Shown: positions 27,312 through 36,608 of the stretch, piece after piece
Layout of the letters: each line of letters opens with the position of its first letter
Position numbering within the stretch: the stretch's first letter is position 1
Assembly: GCA_018223415.1 (NCBI GenBank)
Contig: JAGTTQ010000001.1
Location: 1,564,365-1,628,364 of the forward strand
Direction: 5' to 3'
Length of the DNA stretch: 64,000 nt
Source of the DNA: Eubacteriaceae bacterium Marseille-Q4139
Lineage (GTDB): Bacteria; Bacillota; Clostridia; Lachnospirales; Lachnospiraceae
Program-made: the position numbers and the translations under genes
The notes under the pieces: model-generated
Databases searched by the model: none
The model's input: only the letters and a program-made list of their open reading frames with translations
Told to the model about the DNA's origin: nothing

Positions 27312-27731
27312 TTAATTTACGTTCTTTGAAAAATGGTAATCACCGGCATATTCCTCAAATACAGAATTGATTGCTTCAAGCGATGGATAATCAATAGCTT
27401 CCCGACTATACCAAATAACTGCAACTTCTTCCGCCTCTCCACCCCCAAACGTAATATATAAATCGCACGTTTCCGTGGCACTGATTATTTTAGAATATCC
27501 TCTATAACAGACATTTTCTGGATTCCCTGATTCAAATAATACAAATTCCATACGGTCTTCAGTCCCTGTCACTTGAAAAGAATATTCCTCATCGGGAGTC
27601 ATAGCCCATTCCGTATTTAGTATGTCTTCTGCCAGAACTCTGCTGTATGTTTCGTCATCCAATGAACTTCCTTCCCCTTCTATTTCTTCAGGCGAGGCCT
27701 CTTCTGCGGAATATTCATTGTGCTCTTCCAT
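27312..27731 (-). CDS. unknown acidic protein, maybe a truncated exported protein
   Basis: 139 residues; a very acidic low-complexity start (EEASPEEIEGEG) followed by a compact domain with SFQVTGTEDRMEFVLFE and LYITFGGGEAEEVAVIW. The acidic stretch looks like a linker after a lost signal or lipoprotein segment, and no good ribosome site precedes the ATG, with stops just upstream in frame. Its partner upstream is the MORN protein gene, 29 bases away. Not recognised. Confidence 0.5.
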   Translation of the reverse strand: MEEHNEYSAEEASPEEIEGEGSSLDDETYSRVLAEDILNTEWAMTPDEEYSFQVTGTEDRMEFVLFESGNPENVCYRGYSKIISATETCDLYITFGGGEAEEVAVIWYSREAIDYPSLEAINSVFEEYAGDYHFSKNVN

Positions 27732-27760
27732 ATATTATCATCTGAAATCATTCCTTCAAT

Positions 27761-28807
27761 TTACGACGCCACATCTCCATTTTTAAATTTTCCTTTATGT
27801 ATGATGGTTCCATCCTTTTCATATAACGTACCGCTCCCTGAGTATTCTCCATTCTTAAAGCTCCCTTTGTATTGTACCTGCCCAGTTATATAATATGAAG
27901 TTCCCTTTCCGCTATATTCACCTTTTTGAGCCTTTCCTTCATACTGAACTTGATTTGAATAGGGATAATATAATTTAATTTCTCCATTTGGTGCTCCCGC
28001 TTTATATTTTCCCTCTACATAAACATAATTGCCGACCTCATACTCTGTCGCTTTCCCTTCCAATTTTCCTTTTTTCCACTCTCCCTCCATTTTTTTTGAA
28101 ATATAAACCAAAGGGTACTGCGAAAAATAATTACTTCTATTTAAGTTGCCAACATATACCGAATTTGCTTTCCCTACCATATTCGTTGTTTCAGTTAAGT
28201 TCTCTACATATTCAGTTACATCTTCCTGATACAATCCAAAAACAAAGGCTCTATCAAGTATTCTATTCATTGCATTTTCTACTGTGTAGTATTCGCATCC
28301 CTCTCCGTTTCTCATGCCATCTTTAAACTCGCCTTCATAAATAACCTGATAAAATGGCTCTGGCTCATCTAACTCACGTGCATACTGATATTCAATGCCG
28401 TGTCCTGATCGATATCCATTTGAAAATTCACCAATATATATAGGAGCATACTCCTCTCCATACAATTTCAGTAAAACACCCTTCCCATTCGGTCTCCCGT
28501 CCTTGATATCTCCATAATAATAAAATCTATCCAAAATCCAATCGACCGTTTTAATCAAATACTTTTGCGAGCTAAACATTTTTGATTCTTCTTTTAATAC
28601 AATCAAATCAGATTCATCAAGACCTTGCATTTCCTCATATACATCCAATATTTTTGTACTCTTTTTATACTGATATGGAAAAGTTTGAATTGTGTAGGAC
28701 GATCCTATGTATTCATATCCATTATTGCTGCTTTCCGCATATGAAATATTGGGAAAAAGCAGAATTCCTATAAGTATATAAAGTAATCCCATTCCGTTTC
28801 GTAACAT
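27761..28807 (-). CDS. exported MORN-repeat protein
   Basis: 348 residues from the ATG at 28807 (GGGGGAAACG upstream). A signal peptide (MGLLYILIGILLFPNISYA) is followed by a region with repeated YxGxxxNGxxxGxG units: YIGEFSNGYRSGHGIEYQYA, YEGEFKDGMRNGEGCEY, and five more near the C-terminus ending in HKGKFKNGDVAS. MORN repeats bind lipids or proteins. It is in a cargo segment with other membrane proteins, but its role is unknown. Confidence 0.75.
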   Translation of the reverse strand: MLRNGMGLLYILIGILLFPNISYAESSNNGYEYIGSSYTIQTFPYQYKKSTKILDVYEEMQGLDESDLIVLKEESKMFSSQKYLIKTVDWILDRFYYYGDIKDGRPNGKGVLLKLYGEEYAPIYIGEFSNGYRSGHGIEYQYARELDEPEPFYQVIYEGEFKDGMRNGEGCEYYTVENAMNRILDRAFVFGLYQEDVTEYVENLTETTNMVGKANSVYVGNLNRSNYFSQYPLVYISKKMEGEWKKGKLEGKATEYEVGNYVYVEGKYKAGAPNGEIKLYYPYSNQVQYEGKAQKGEYSGKGTSYYITGQVQYKGSFKNGEYSGSGTLYEKDGTIIHKGKFKNGDVAS

Positions 28808-28943
28808 TTCGTTTCCCCCTTCAAGCTCCTGATCTGCTTCATGATTAAATAATTCCAACAGAATTACATATAGCCGCTAATATTCCCATAACAAACATCC
28901 AAACAATAAATGCCCTTGTCATGTACGCCATGCCTGTTCCAAT

Positions 28944-30300
28944 GATAAGGTACAATAAGTTTCGCAAATTGAAAAGTAGTTAAAAAGAGACATGGTTTGC
29001 AGCCCTCTGGTAGAATGAAGTCACGACACACCATTCTGAAAGGAGACAACAAACCATGTCCGAAAAGATTGTACAGCTTAACGAGGAAGTAATCAAGGGT
29101 CAAATCAAAGAACTGGTACGAGGCAGCGTAGAGGAAACCCTCAACGAACTGCTGGAGGCCGAGGCGGAGAAGCTGACCCAGGCGGCCCGGTACGAGCGCA
29201 ATGAGCAGCGTCAGGGCTATCGCAGCGGCCACTACAACCGTAACCTCACCACCACTTCCGGGGACGTCACTCTCAAGGTTCCCAAACTCAAGGGAATCTC
29301 TTTTGAAACCGCCATCATTGAGCGGTATCGCCGCCGGGAGAGCAGCGTGGAAGAAGCCCTCATTGAGATGTACCTGGCAGGCGTATCCGTTCGGCGTGTG
29401 GAGGATATTACCGAGGCCCTCTGGGGTAGCAAAGTCTCTCCCTCCACTATAAGTGAGTTAAACAAGAAAGCGTATGTCCACATCGAGGATTGGCGGAACC
29501 GTCCTCTGCAAGGCGGACGATATCCGTATGTCTATGTGGATGGGATCTATCTGCGCCGTAACTGGGGCGGCGAATTTGAAAACGTAGCCATTCTTGTGGC
29601 AATTGCGGTCAATGAGGACGGATACCGTGAGGTTCTGGGTGCCGCCGAGGGCATGAAGGAGGACAAGTCCAGCTGGGTCAGCTTCTTCCAGTGGCTGCGT
29701 GGCCGAGGTCTGGACGGTGTGAAACTCATTGTTGGAGACAAGTGCCTTGGTATGCTGGAGGCCGTGGGAGAAGTATTCCCCGAAGCCAAGTACCAGCGCT
29801 GTACCGTCCACTTTTACCGCAATGTATTCTCGGTCACGCCTCGCTCCAAGGTGAAGCTGGTGGCAAAGATGCTCAAGGCGGTCCACGCCCAGGAAAGCAA
29901 GAAAGCAGCCCGGGAAAAGGCCAAAGCTGTGGTGGAAGAACTGCGCTCCATGAAACTGAAAGAGGCGGCCAAGAAGGTAGAGGATGGCATTGAGGAGACG
30001 CTGACCTACTGCGATTTTCCCAGCGAGCACTGGACTCGCATCCGTACCAATAACGTTATTGAACGACTCAACCGGGAGATCCGCCGCCGTACCCGTGTGG
30101 TGGGCAGTTTCCCGGACGGCAATTCCGCCCTTATGCTGGTCTGTGCCCGGCTGCGCCATGTGGCCGGCACCCAGTGGGGCAACAAGAAGTACATGAACAT
30201 GAAGCACCTGGAGGCAGCCCTTGAAGATGCCTCCATTGCTGGCTGACTTCACTCATGCCAGACCCTGCAAACCATTTTGCGAAAAATACTTGACACTACC
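28944..30300 (+). mobile_element. IS256-family insertion sequence
   Basis: 1357 bases flanked by the 8-base direct repeat GTTCCAAT (28936-28943 and 30301-30308), the duplication size expected for IS256. Ends are imperfect inverted repeats sharing TTTCGCAAA, with a second shared block ATGGTTTGCAG further in. Confidence 0.88.
29056..30246 (+). CDS. IS256-family mutator-type transposase
   Basis: 396 residues. DDE core with YVYVDGIYLRRNW, LIVGDKCLGM and the C-terminal TNNVIERLNREIRRRTRVVG supplying the glutamate. GC content is far above the surrounding AT-rich DNA, consistent with recent arrival. GAAAGGAG precedes the ATG. Confidence 0.92.
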   Translation: MSEKIVQLNEEVIKGQIKELVRGSVEETLNELLEAEAEKLTQAARYERNEQRQGYRSGHYNRNLTTTSGDVTLKVPKLKGISFETAIIERYRRRESSVEEALIEMYLAGVSVRRVEDITEALWGSKVSPSTISELNKKAYVHIEDWRNRPLQGGRYPYVYVDGIYLRRNWGGEFENVAILVAIAVNEDGYREVLGAAEGMKEDKSSWVSFFQWLRGRGLDGVKLIVGDKCLGMLEAVGEVFPEAKYQRCTVHFYRNVFSVTPRSKVKLVAKMLKAVHAQESKKAAREKAKAVVEELRSMKLKEAAKKVEDGIEETLTYCDFPSEHWTRIRTNNVIERLNREIRRRTRVVGSFPDGNSALMLVCARLRHVAGTQWGNKKYMNMKHLEAALEDASIAG

Positions 30301-30419
30301 GTTCCAATTGTATTTCTAAAAATAATCTTGCATATTTTGCTTGTTATTATCAGAGAAATAATAAAAAGTATAATAATAAAAATATTCATCTTATCCTGTC
30401 CTCTCCTTGTAATACATTT

Positions 30420-31574
30420 CTATTCTAAAGCTACCAAGAAACCGATCACCGCTATAAAAATAATGAGAGCGGCACTAACAATAATGCCTGCTATCGCCAT
30501 TTTTCTTCTTGACGATTTTAATGCTTTTATTCCTGTAATTAAGCCAATAACTGCCAATATAAACGGCGGTAAAACCGTCATAACAGTAACCCATGACAAA
30601 ATCGAACAAACAAGACTTATAATTGCCAAGTGCGTTGGATTTTTCTTCCGCTCTTCTCTTTGTAAATCTTTTGCAATTTTTTCTTTTTCATGACGCATGG
30701 CTTTTTCTCTTGCTTCGTCCAAAGCTTTTCTTTCCGCTTCTACTCGTATCTCCTCTAATTCCCCCTTTAATTTTTCTTTTGCTTCTTCATGGGCTCTACG
30801 CTCAATTTCTTGCTGCGCCTTTTTTCGTTCCAATTCAATTTGAGCACGTTCTTCCTTTTCCCGTCTGATACATTCTTCCGCTTCTTTTTGTGCCAAACGC
30901 TCTGCTTCTATTTTTGCTTTCTCTCTGGCTTCCGTTAACGCTTTTTCCTGCGCTTTCTTTTTTATATCTTCTAATTCCCCTTGAATCGCAGCTTCAGCAT
31001 CATCCTTTACCTGTTTTTCAATCCCTCGTAATTCTTGGGCTCGATTTGCTATTAAGGTTAAGAAGTCATTGAAATTATTTGTGGCCTCTTCGATCCCCGA
31101 CTTAGCTTCATCATACAATTCTGTTAGGTCAGCCTTATTGGCCTGATACACTGATTCAATATCCGCAATGTTTGCATTATATGTTTCTATGATCCCTTGC
31201 CTGAAAAGGCTCTGTGAACCAGCTTTTCTATCTAATTCTTTTAAAGATTTTTCTTTATACCTCAGTTCTTTCTTTCTCTCCGTTTCACGATATCTCTCAT
31301 TTTCATCCCAATCTTTCTTCGATTGATTTACTTCTTTCTCCCAATAAATTTTTTTCCCTAAAAGTTTTTCCAGCGTATCGTCTTTAACCAGATCATCGTC
31401 TCTCTCTTTTAAATATAACAAATCTAAAATTTCGGCTTTAGCAAAATATGTTAGATTCCCTAAAATAAATGGACTTAAGCTACTAACGCAATCATTACAG
31501 AAATTACCATCTTTACACTTAAATCCTGTAAACATATTTACCTTTTTCCCACATTTAGCGCAAATCTGTGACAT
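30420..31574 (-). CDS. zinc-ribbon / coiled-coil / two-helix membrane protein
   Basis: 384 residues: an N-terminal treble-clef CAKCGKKVNMFTGFKCKD with CNDC (DUF4428-like), a long charged helical region of about 220 residues rich in E, K and A (a coiled coil), and a C-terminal pair of membrane helices (LAIISLVCSILSWVTVM and MAIAGIIVSAALIIFIAVI) like DUF4190. GGGGAGATACT precedes the start. A membrane-anchored coiled protein of unknown function within the same cargo as the MORN protein. Confidence 0.7.
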   Translation of the reverse strand: MSQICAKCGKKVNMFTGFKCKDGNFCNDCVSSLSPFILGNLTYFAKAEILDLLYLKERDDDLVKDDTLEKLLGKKIYWEKEVNQSKKDWDENERYRETERKKELRYKEKSLKELDRKAGSQSLFRQGIIETYNANIADIESVYQANKADLTELYDEAKSGIEEATNNFNDFLTLIANRAQELRGIEKQVKDDAEAAIQGELEDIKKKAQEKALTEAREKAKIEAERLAQKEAEECIRREKEERAQIELERKKAQQEIERRAHEEAKEKLKGELEEIRVEAERKALDEAREKAMRHEKEKIAKDLQREERKKNPTHLAIISLVCSILSWVTVMTVLPPFILAVIGLITGIKALKSSRRKMAIAGIIVSAALIIFIAVIGFLVALE

Positions 31575-31812
31575 AGTATCTCCCCATTATCCCGTAGTTT
31601 CCGATATAAGAAAAATTTCAATAAGCTTTTAATCTTTGCTTTGCTCCGATCTCAAGCATCCAATTGGTTTTCTTATAAAGCAACGAGTTTATCTTTTTCT
31701 CATATTTTATTTATTTCCATCATAAACCTTTTAAGTGTTATTATCAACTACTTTTCAGTTTTTTATATGTTTTTTCTTTGCTGTTATTATTAGTTACAGG
31801 AGGGCATTCATC

Positions 31813-32154
31813 ATGGAGCAGCTCAAAAAATTACGACAGTCCCGTAATCTTAGTCAACAAAAATTAGCAGAAGAATTTCATACCAGCCAGCAGTCTATTT
31901 GGAAATACGAGAACGGAATTACTGAGCCAGATATTTCCACATTAACGCGTCTGGCAAATTACTTCAATGTCTCTATCGACTATTTGGTTGGGAATTCTGA
32001 TACGCCTGAAAAGGCAGATTTGATTACAGAAAGACAATTATCTCCTAGCGAAAGCCTTCTTATCCAGCAATTCCGATCATTGCCTGCTAAAAGCCAGGCC
32101 TTAGTAATTGAGCTTGTCAGTACATTGCACTTTAATACAAGTGAGCATAGATAA
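31813..32154 (+). CDS. XRE-family transcriptional regulator
   Basis: 113 residues with a clear Cro/CI-type HTH: LRQSRNLSQQKLAEEFHTS and QQSIWKYENGITEPD, followed by a short C-terminal helical part. AGGAGGGC precedes the ATG. No operator was identified directly, but a long inverted repeat lies downstream (32195-32334). Confidence 0.88.
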   Translation: MEQLKKLRQSRNLSQQKLAEEFHTSQQSIWKYENGITEPDISTLTRLANYFNVSIDYLVGNSDTPEKADLITERQLSPSESLLIQQFRSLPAKSQALVIELVSTLHFNTSEHR

Positions 32155-32194
32155 AACTATGGTTTTACATAAAACTTTAATAACCATCTACACT

Positions 32195-32334
32195 ATGTGC
32201 CAATGTGCCAGTAGGTTTGTAACCTTTTTACCTATATTATAACTATTTTTTTATAGCTATCTTTTCATATCATAACAAAATTATGCACAGATAATTGTAA
32301 AAGAATATACATAGTCGCTGGCACATTGGCACAT
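32195..32334. repeat. 17-bp perfect inverted repeat of TGTGCCA heptamers
   Basis: ATGTGCCAATGTGCCAG (32195-32211) and its exact reverse complement (32318-32334) lie 106 bases apart. Each arm holds two tandem TGTGCCA heptamers, so four related sites flank an AT-rich segment with no gene. Possibly a binding array for a regulator or replication protein. Confidence 0.6.
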
Positions 32335-32361
32335 TTTTTTACAGAAGAATTGACAACAGAA

Positions 32362-32403
32362 AATGTGGCTGACTCCCTCTATTTCGGAGGAACCCGGCCA
32401 CTT
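32362..32403 (-). terminator. possible terminator after the DUF6809 gene
   Basis: GTGGC and GCCAC with inner CTCC/GGAG pairing form a stem just beyond the DUF6809 stop; the minus-strand tail ATTTTCTGTTG is only moderately T-rich. Confidence 0.5.
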
Positions 32404-32406
32404 GTT

Positions 32407-32691
32407 CTATTTCTCTTTCTCGTCATACAAAATTTCCAGCATCATTTTCGCCCCTAAACGAAAGCCATAAGAAAAAGCAGCCGCTGGTTCCGCTGACAAT
32501 CGCTCGGCCTGATGATCCATACAAGCCGTAAAACGTCGCATTAAATCAGCGTCAATTTCATTCAAGTCTTTTGTGAACTGGTCACATTCGGCAATGCGGA
32601 GTCTATGATTTTCATCCATTTCTTGAATCGACCAATATTCCTCTATCGGCCGGATATCTCCCTCATATAATTTTTCAATAATATTCCTCAT
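32407..32691 (-). CDS. DUF6809-like protein
   Basis: 94 residues, acidic and helical, ending with the AAFSYGFRLGAKMMLEILYD pattern typical of DUF6809 proteins of Firmicutes mobile elements. Function unknown. It is divergent from the HTH gene at 32810 across a perfect 22-bp inverted repeat, so the two are probably controlled together. Confidence 0.7.
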   Translation of the reverse strand: MRNIIEKLYEGDIRPIEEYWSIQEMDENHRLRIAECDQFTKDLNEIDADLMRRFTACMDHQAERLSAEPAAAFSYGFRLGAKMMLEILYDEKEK

Positions 32692-32712
32692 ATGTTTTTT
32701 TCCTTCACCCCA

Positions 32713-32788
32713 TTTGACATTTACTGATTGTCATATCCTATAAAAATATATCATATAATAGCCAAAATGACAATCAGTAAATGTCAAA
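32713..32788. promoter_or_regulatory. divergent operator/promoter with 22-bp perfect inverted repeat
   Basis: Arms at 32713-32734 and 32767-32788 are exact inverted copies. Each arm is itself a dyad, TGACA-N9-TGTCA. Between them is TATAAT (32754-32759) for the rightward gene, and TTGTCA in an arm can act as a -35 on either side. This is the pattern of a two-site operator controlling both divergent genes, probably through the HTH protein at 32810. Confidence 0.75.
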
Positions 32789-32809
32789 CAGTTCAGGGAG
32801 TTGAAGAAC

Positions 32810-33058
32810 ATGTATAAAAATAAAGCAAGTGACAATCGGAATAATATTTGTGGAAGCAAGTTAAAAGAACTCCGTACTAGTATGCCTACTAGGACATCTC
32901 AACGCCAACTAGCAGATATGCTTCAGCTCGCAGGACTCGATTTGGATAAAAATGCTGTCCAACGTATCGAGAGCGGTGAAAGGTTTGTAACGGATATCGA
33001 ATTAAAGGTAATCTCAAGAGTGTTAGGTGTATCTTATGAGACATTGCTAGATAATTAG
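32810..33058 (+). CDS. small XRE-like HTH regulator
   Basis: About 82 residues: an HTH with SQRQLADMLQLAGLDLDKNA and VQRIESGERFVTDIELKVI, a variant seen in short phage-type repressors. The ATG at 32810 is chosen with CAGGGAG 9 bases upstream. It is a good candidate to bind the adjacent inverted repeat. Confidence 0.75.
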   Translation: MYKNKASDNRNNICGSKLKELRTSMPTRTSQRQLADMLQLAGLDLDKNAVQRIESGERFVTDIELKVISRVLGVSYETLLDN

Positions 33059-33141
33059 AAGATTTGAAAGAAATTATTGTTCCCATATAGAAGTTAAAAG
33101 ACTTTCATTATTATTTGTGCCTCCAGCTGAAAGGTGGCGGA

Positions 33142-33933
33142 ATGGAGATGGCTGTGGAAAAATATTCTTTAGGTTTCATACTATTTACATACCTAAAACT
33201 AACAACGAAAAACGTGTATTGGAGCAGATTTGAATATGAAGATACCTATAAGAAGTGGACAGTGGATGAAGAAATAGAGGACAAAGATAAAGTATTCTAT
33301 CATGACAATTCTGATGATTGTCCTTCCATTAACGATGACTTCAAAGATTCAATGAGTGCATTTAAACGTGAATGGAAAAAATTCTTAAACAGGTTTGGCC
33401 TCAAAAATTTTAATCGTCTATTTAGTGATACGCGAGCAAAAAAATTCACATTAAAAGAAGCAAAAATCATTATATGTCTATATGATAAATCTATAAGTGA
33501 TCCTGTATGGACGGACTATCTAAACAACATACTTCCTCTTCGTAAGAAAAAGAAAGGAAATAGCGAAACTGGTGACGCCTTTCAATACAAGTCTCTCACC
33601 GCTGGAATTAAAAAGTATTATGAGAAATCATACCCCACCGAAAATAATATTCCAGACTTATCTGAACAGATAGACTATCTTCTCTCAGCGCAACCTAATA
33701 ATAAAGATAACAATAAGCAAGATGAGGATCAGGAATCTAATCAGAAAAGTTATAGCGAAATAGAGGACTCTATATACGAAGAGATTCAAATAGCTTCCAG
33801 ACTCTTAAGATGTCTACTGAAAAATCATATGGATGTTCTCGATACTCCAGTTGATATTACTGAACAAACCATAGACGCCACATCTATCGTTCCTAAATCC
33901 CGTGGTAGATGGGCTATTTATAATGGCAAATAA
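33142..33933 (+). CDS. unknown protein downstream of HTH regulator
   Basis: About 263 residues, AT-rich coding, no membrane segments. Charged and aromatic N-terminal region (YSLGFILFTYLKLTTKNVYW), a basic LPLRKKKKG segment and an acidic, N/Q-rich stretch before the C-terminus. It follows the HTH gene by 83 bases on the same strand, perhaps as target or partner. Not recognised. Confidence 0.55.
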   Translation: MEMAVEKYSLGFILFTYLKLTTKNVYWSRFEYEDTYKKWTVDEEIEDKDKVFYHDNSDDCPSINDDFKDSMSAFKREWKKFLNRFGLKNFNRLFSDTRAKKFTLKEAKIIICLYDKSISDPVWTDYLNNILPLRKKKKGNSETGDAFQYKSLTAGIKKYYEKSYPTENNIPDLSEQIDYLLSAQPNNKDNNKQDEDQESNQKSYSEIEDSIYEEIQIASRLLRCLLKNHMDVLDTPVDITEQTIDATSIVPKSRGRWAIYNGK

Positions 33934-34420
33934 TTTTTTATTAATTTTATAGACAGAAATCGTATTATGACTTCTTGCAAGTGTTTATTGAATCGAGGAA
34001 AAAGCCTGTATTATCAACGTTTTCCCCATTTTTGCTTGTATCTTCTCATATCGCCGTATAAGTTGGTTTTGTAGAGTTGGGCACCATTTTAGCACCACAA
34101 ATAAGGCGATACACAGAAGCATAAGGTGATGTTATCGTACCTACAAAGGCAATTTAGGACAACATCGTTTTACACTTTTATGTTACGCATTAGAGTTTTA
34201 ATAATCCTTATAGGAAAGGCATTACAAGCACTAAAACTGATAGGGTAATCTGTTTATATCTTTTCTCTCAAAAACGCTCTTTAACTGCGTAACATTTCAA
34301 AGCAAGTTGCAACCTGTTCAGATTATCTTTTTCCTTCCATTCTTTTGTGAAAAGTTCCGTAGCAAGCATATGAATGTTTCATATTAGGAAAACACACTGC
34401 CAGAAAGGATGTGGCGAGCG
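33934..34420. other. gene-free stretch at the left border of element 1
   Basis: About 490 bases with no supportable gene. AT-rich at left, changing to GC-rich DNA at about 34410 where the recombinase gene ends. The left end of element 1 should lie here because serine recombinase genes normally sit at an element terminus, but the exact attachment site could not be identified. Confidence 0.4.
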
Positions 34421-36100
34421 TCAGCCCGCCACGGCGGGAATTTCAGAAGTATTAATTTCAATGTATTCGGCAATTTTGCGGAGCTCGTCAGCAAACTTGA
34501 ATTTAATCTTGATATTGCCGTTTTCGTAGACCTTTATGTGATCCACAAGCTCAATGAGGATTTCCCGGTTGAGTGTTTCGATGTTCTGATATTTCATAAA
34601 TGCCACCAGCGCGGGATGTTCATTGTCAACACCGTTTGCCAGTTCTGCCCGTTCCGTTGTCAGCCGCTCCAGCACATCGGAAAGGGCGGCGGCCTGCCGT
34701 TCATAGTCGGCTTTCATGTCCCGGTAGTCCTGCTGGGTAATTTCCCCGTCTTTCCAGTCTTGATAAAGGGACTGTTTATAACGGGTAATTTTTGCCAGTT
34801 CCCGCTCCTTTGCGGTAATCAGATCGTCCAGTCGGAAAGACTGGCTTTTTTTGATAGGGGCCGAATTGATACGGGCAATCGCCTCGGAATAGGAAACGGC
34901 CAAATGCACTTGGTACTGAATACCGAATAGGACGGCGGTTTCCAGCCGCTCATGCTTGATTGAGTGCATGGAGCAGGCGGCTCGGGAGCGGTATTTGTAA
35001 GTAGAGCAGGCATAATATACATTTTTCCCGCTCTGGCTCCGTGTTATGGATTTTCCGCAATCCGCACAGCGGAGAAAGCCGCTGAACAGATGGAGCTCCT
35101 TTTTCCGTGGGGCCGTCCGGGTGTCCCGTTTCAAAAGGGCCTGCACCTTATCAAAGGTTTTCTGGTCTATGATTGCCTCGTGGGTATCAGCCACCCGCAC
35201 CCATTCTTCCTCCGGCACCGCCTCAATCTCATGTACCTTGTAGCTTTTTACACGGCGGCGGCCCTGGACTAAATCCCCGGTATAAATGGGATTTGTGAGA
35301 ATGTTTTTCAGCACCCGATCTCCCCACATGGGATTGTCAGATACAGAGCAGGAATACGGCAGACCTTTGTTTTTCCGGTAGGTTGTCGGGCTGGGGATGC
35401 CGTGGTCATTCAAGTGGTAGACGATGGCCCGTCTTGTTTCCCCTTGCAAAGTCATGTTATAAATGAGCTTTACAATCTCGGCGGCCTCGGGATCAACAAT
35501 CAACTGGTGCTTGTCTTTCGGATCTTTTATATAGCCGTAGGGGGCAAAAGAGCCAATGTACTATCCGTTGCGCCGTTTGTAATCAAATACCTGCCGGATT
35601 TTCTTTGAAGTCTGATAGCAGTATTGATCGTTCATTACATTCGTAATGGGGACGATAATGCTGGAAACGCTGTCTGGGTTTGCAAAGCTGTCCACATTTT
35701 CCGCAAGGCTGATAAAACGGACGCCCATCTGCACAAACAGGTTATCAATCAGACTTCCCGCATCGCTGTAATTCCGGGCGAAACGGGAAAGGTCTTTTAC
35801 CACAACACAGTTGATTTTTCCGCTCATTACATCGGCCAGGAGCCGCTGGAAATTTTCGCGGTTGGCATCCGTTCCCGTATGTCCATCGTCCACATATTCG
35901 GAAGTGCTCTCAAATTCGTCTATGTGCTTGTGGTAAAAATCATTGAGCAGATCGCGCTGGTTTTTTACGCTGTTGCTATCGTCCTTGCCCTTTTTCAAGT
36001 CCTCTTTGGATAGCCGGATATATTTCCCCAGCCGCCAGCGCCGAATTGTATAAGAGGGAGAGAAACTCTGCTGAAACCCTCTGTTTTTTGTTCGTGACAT
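34421..36100 (-). pseudogene. large serine recombinase of element 1, interrupted by an amber codon
   Basis: Catalytic N-terminal domain (YIRLSKEDLKKGKDDSNSV, with the active-site serine, and VVVKDLSRFARNY), then a recombinase domain, zinc ribbon (CADCGKSITRSQSGKNVYYAC) and coiled coil. One in-frame TAG at 35561-35563 splits an otherwise continuous frame of about 559 codons; the expected codon is probably CAG (RRNGQYIGSFAPYGY). As read, the enzyme lacks its DNA-binding half, so self-excision of element 1 would be impaired unless the stop is suppressed or a base error. Confidence 0.85.
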
Positions 36101-36172
36101 TGTTCCTCCTTCCCTATCACATTACACTTATATTATAACTCTGTCCCATAGGGACAACAAGGATGGCTCCGC

Positions 36173-36195
36173 CTCGGGACACTTTGTCTCGAAGT
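36173..36195. repeat. element 1 dispersed palindrome, copy 1
   Basis: Core GGGACACTTTGTCTC. It sits between the recombinase gene start and the DUF6870 stop. A second small palindrome, GTCCCATAGGGAC, lies at 36143-36155. Confidence 0.75.
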
Positions 36196-36215
36196 AGGAC
36201 GGGCCGCAGCCTAAG

Positions 36216-36482
36216 TTACAGCCCGCTTTTCTGTCGGATCAAATAGTCCGTTAAAGTGTCCTGGAGGGACGGCCCGTTCTCTGAAAATTCGATTTGAACG
36301 CCGATGCCACCGATGCAAAAGCAGTACGGATTTTTGGCAATCTGTAAAAACCTTGTTATGCGCTCTTTGCGGGAAAGGGCGTTGTCAAAGGTCATACCGC
36401 TCACATCGGGTAGAGTCTCGGGGGCAACTGCGCCAATGTCAACGCTTTTCATTTGTTCCAGTTCCTTTGCGGATAATCTCAC
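36216..36482 (-). CDS. DUF6870-like protein
   Basis: 88 residues from a GTG at 36482 with GAAGGAGG upstream. Conserved order: SAKELEQMKSVDI, NALSRKERITRFLQ, NPYCFCIGGIGVQIEF and a helical end. A common small protein of Tn1549-like elements, of unknown function. Codons upstream of the GTG belong to an untranslated leader rather than the gene. Confidence 0.7.
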   Translation of the reverse strand: MRLSAKELEQMKSVDIGAVAPETLPDVSGMTFDNALSRKERITRFLQIAKNPYCFCIGGIGVQIEFSENGPSLQDTLTDYLIRQKSGL

Positions 36483-36585
36483 GGTAAAACCTCCTTCTTT
36501 CAAATTGTTAAACGCCTCCCGCTGTCCTGTGGGGAAACGCAAAAAAGCGGCACCGCAAAAGTGCCGCCCTTTGGCCTGTCCTCAC

Positions 36586-36608
36586 ATCGGGATACAATGT
36601 CTCGAAGT
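36586..36608. repeat. element 1 dispersed palindrome, copy 2
   Basis: Degenerate core GGGATACAATGTCTC; its right end touches the stop codon of the gene at 36608. Confidence 0.65.

Larger units (their letters stand above)
28845..30389 (-). pseudogene. small membrane-protein gene interrupted by IS256
   Basis: From an ATG at 30389 with AGGAGAGG upstream, codons encode a hydrophobic peptide running into IS256; after the element the frame resumes (MAYMTRAFIVWMFVMGILAA) to TAA at 28845. Removing the element and one 8-base target copy gives an uninterrupted protein of about 59 residues with two hydrophobic helices. Confidence 0.65.

Noticed and set aside
17705..35563. Three amber codons inside otherwise open frames (tnpX relic, HEPN, recombinase), suggesting recoding of TAG
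   Set aside because: TAG is used as the ordinary stop of cysK, the flavin reductase and the diphosphatase here, so genome-wide recoding is unlikely; separate nonsense mutations fit better.
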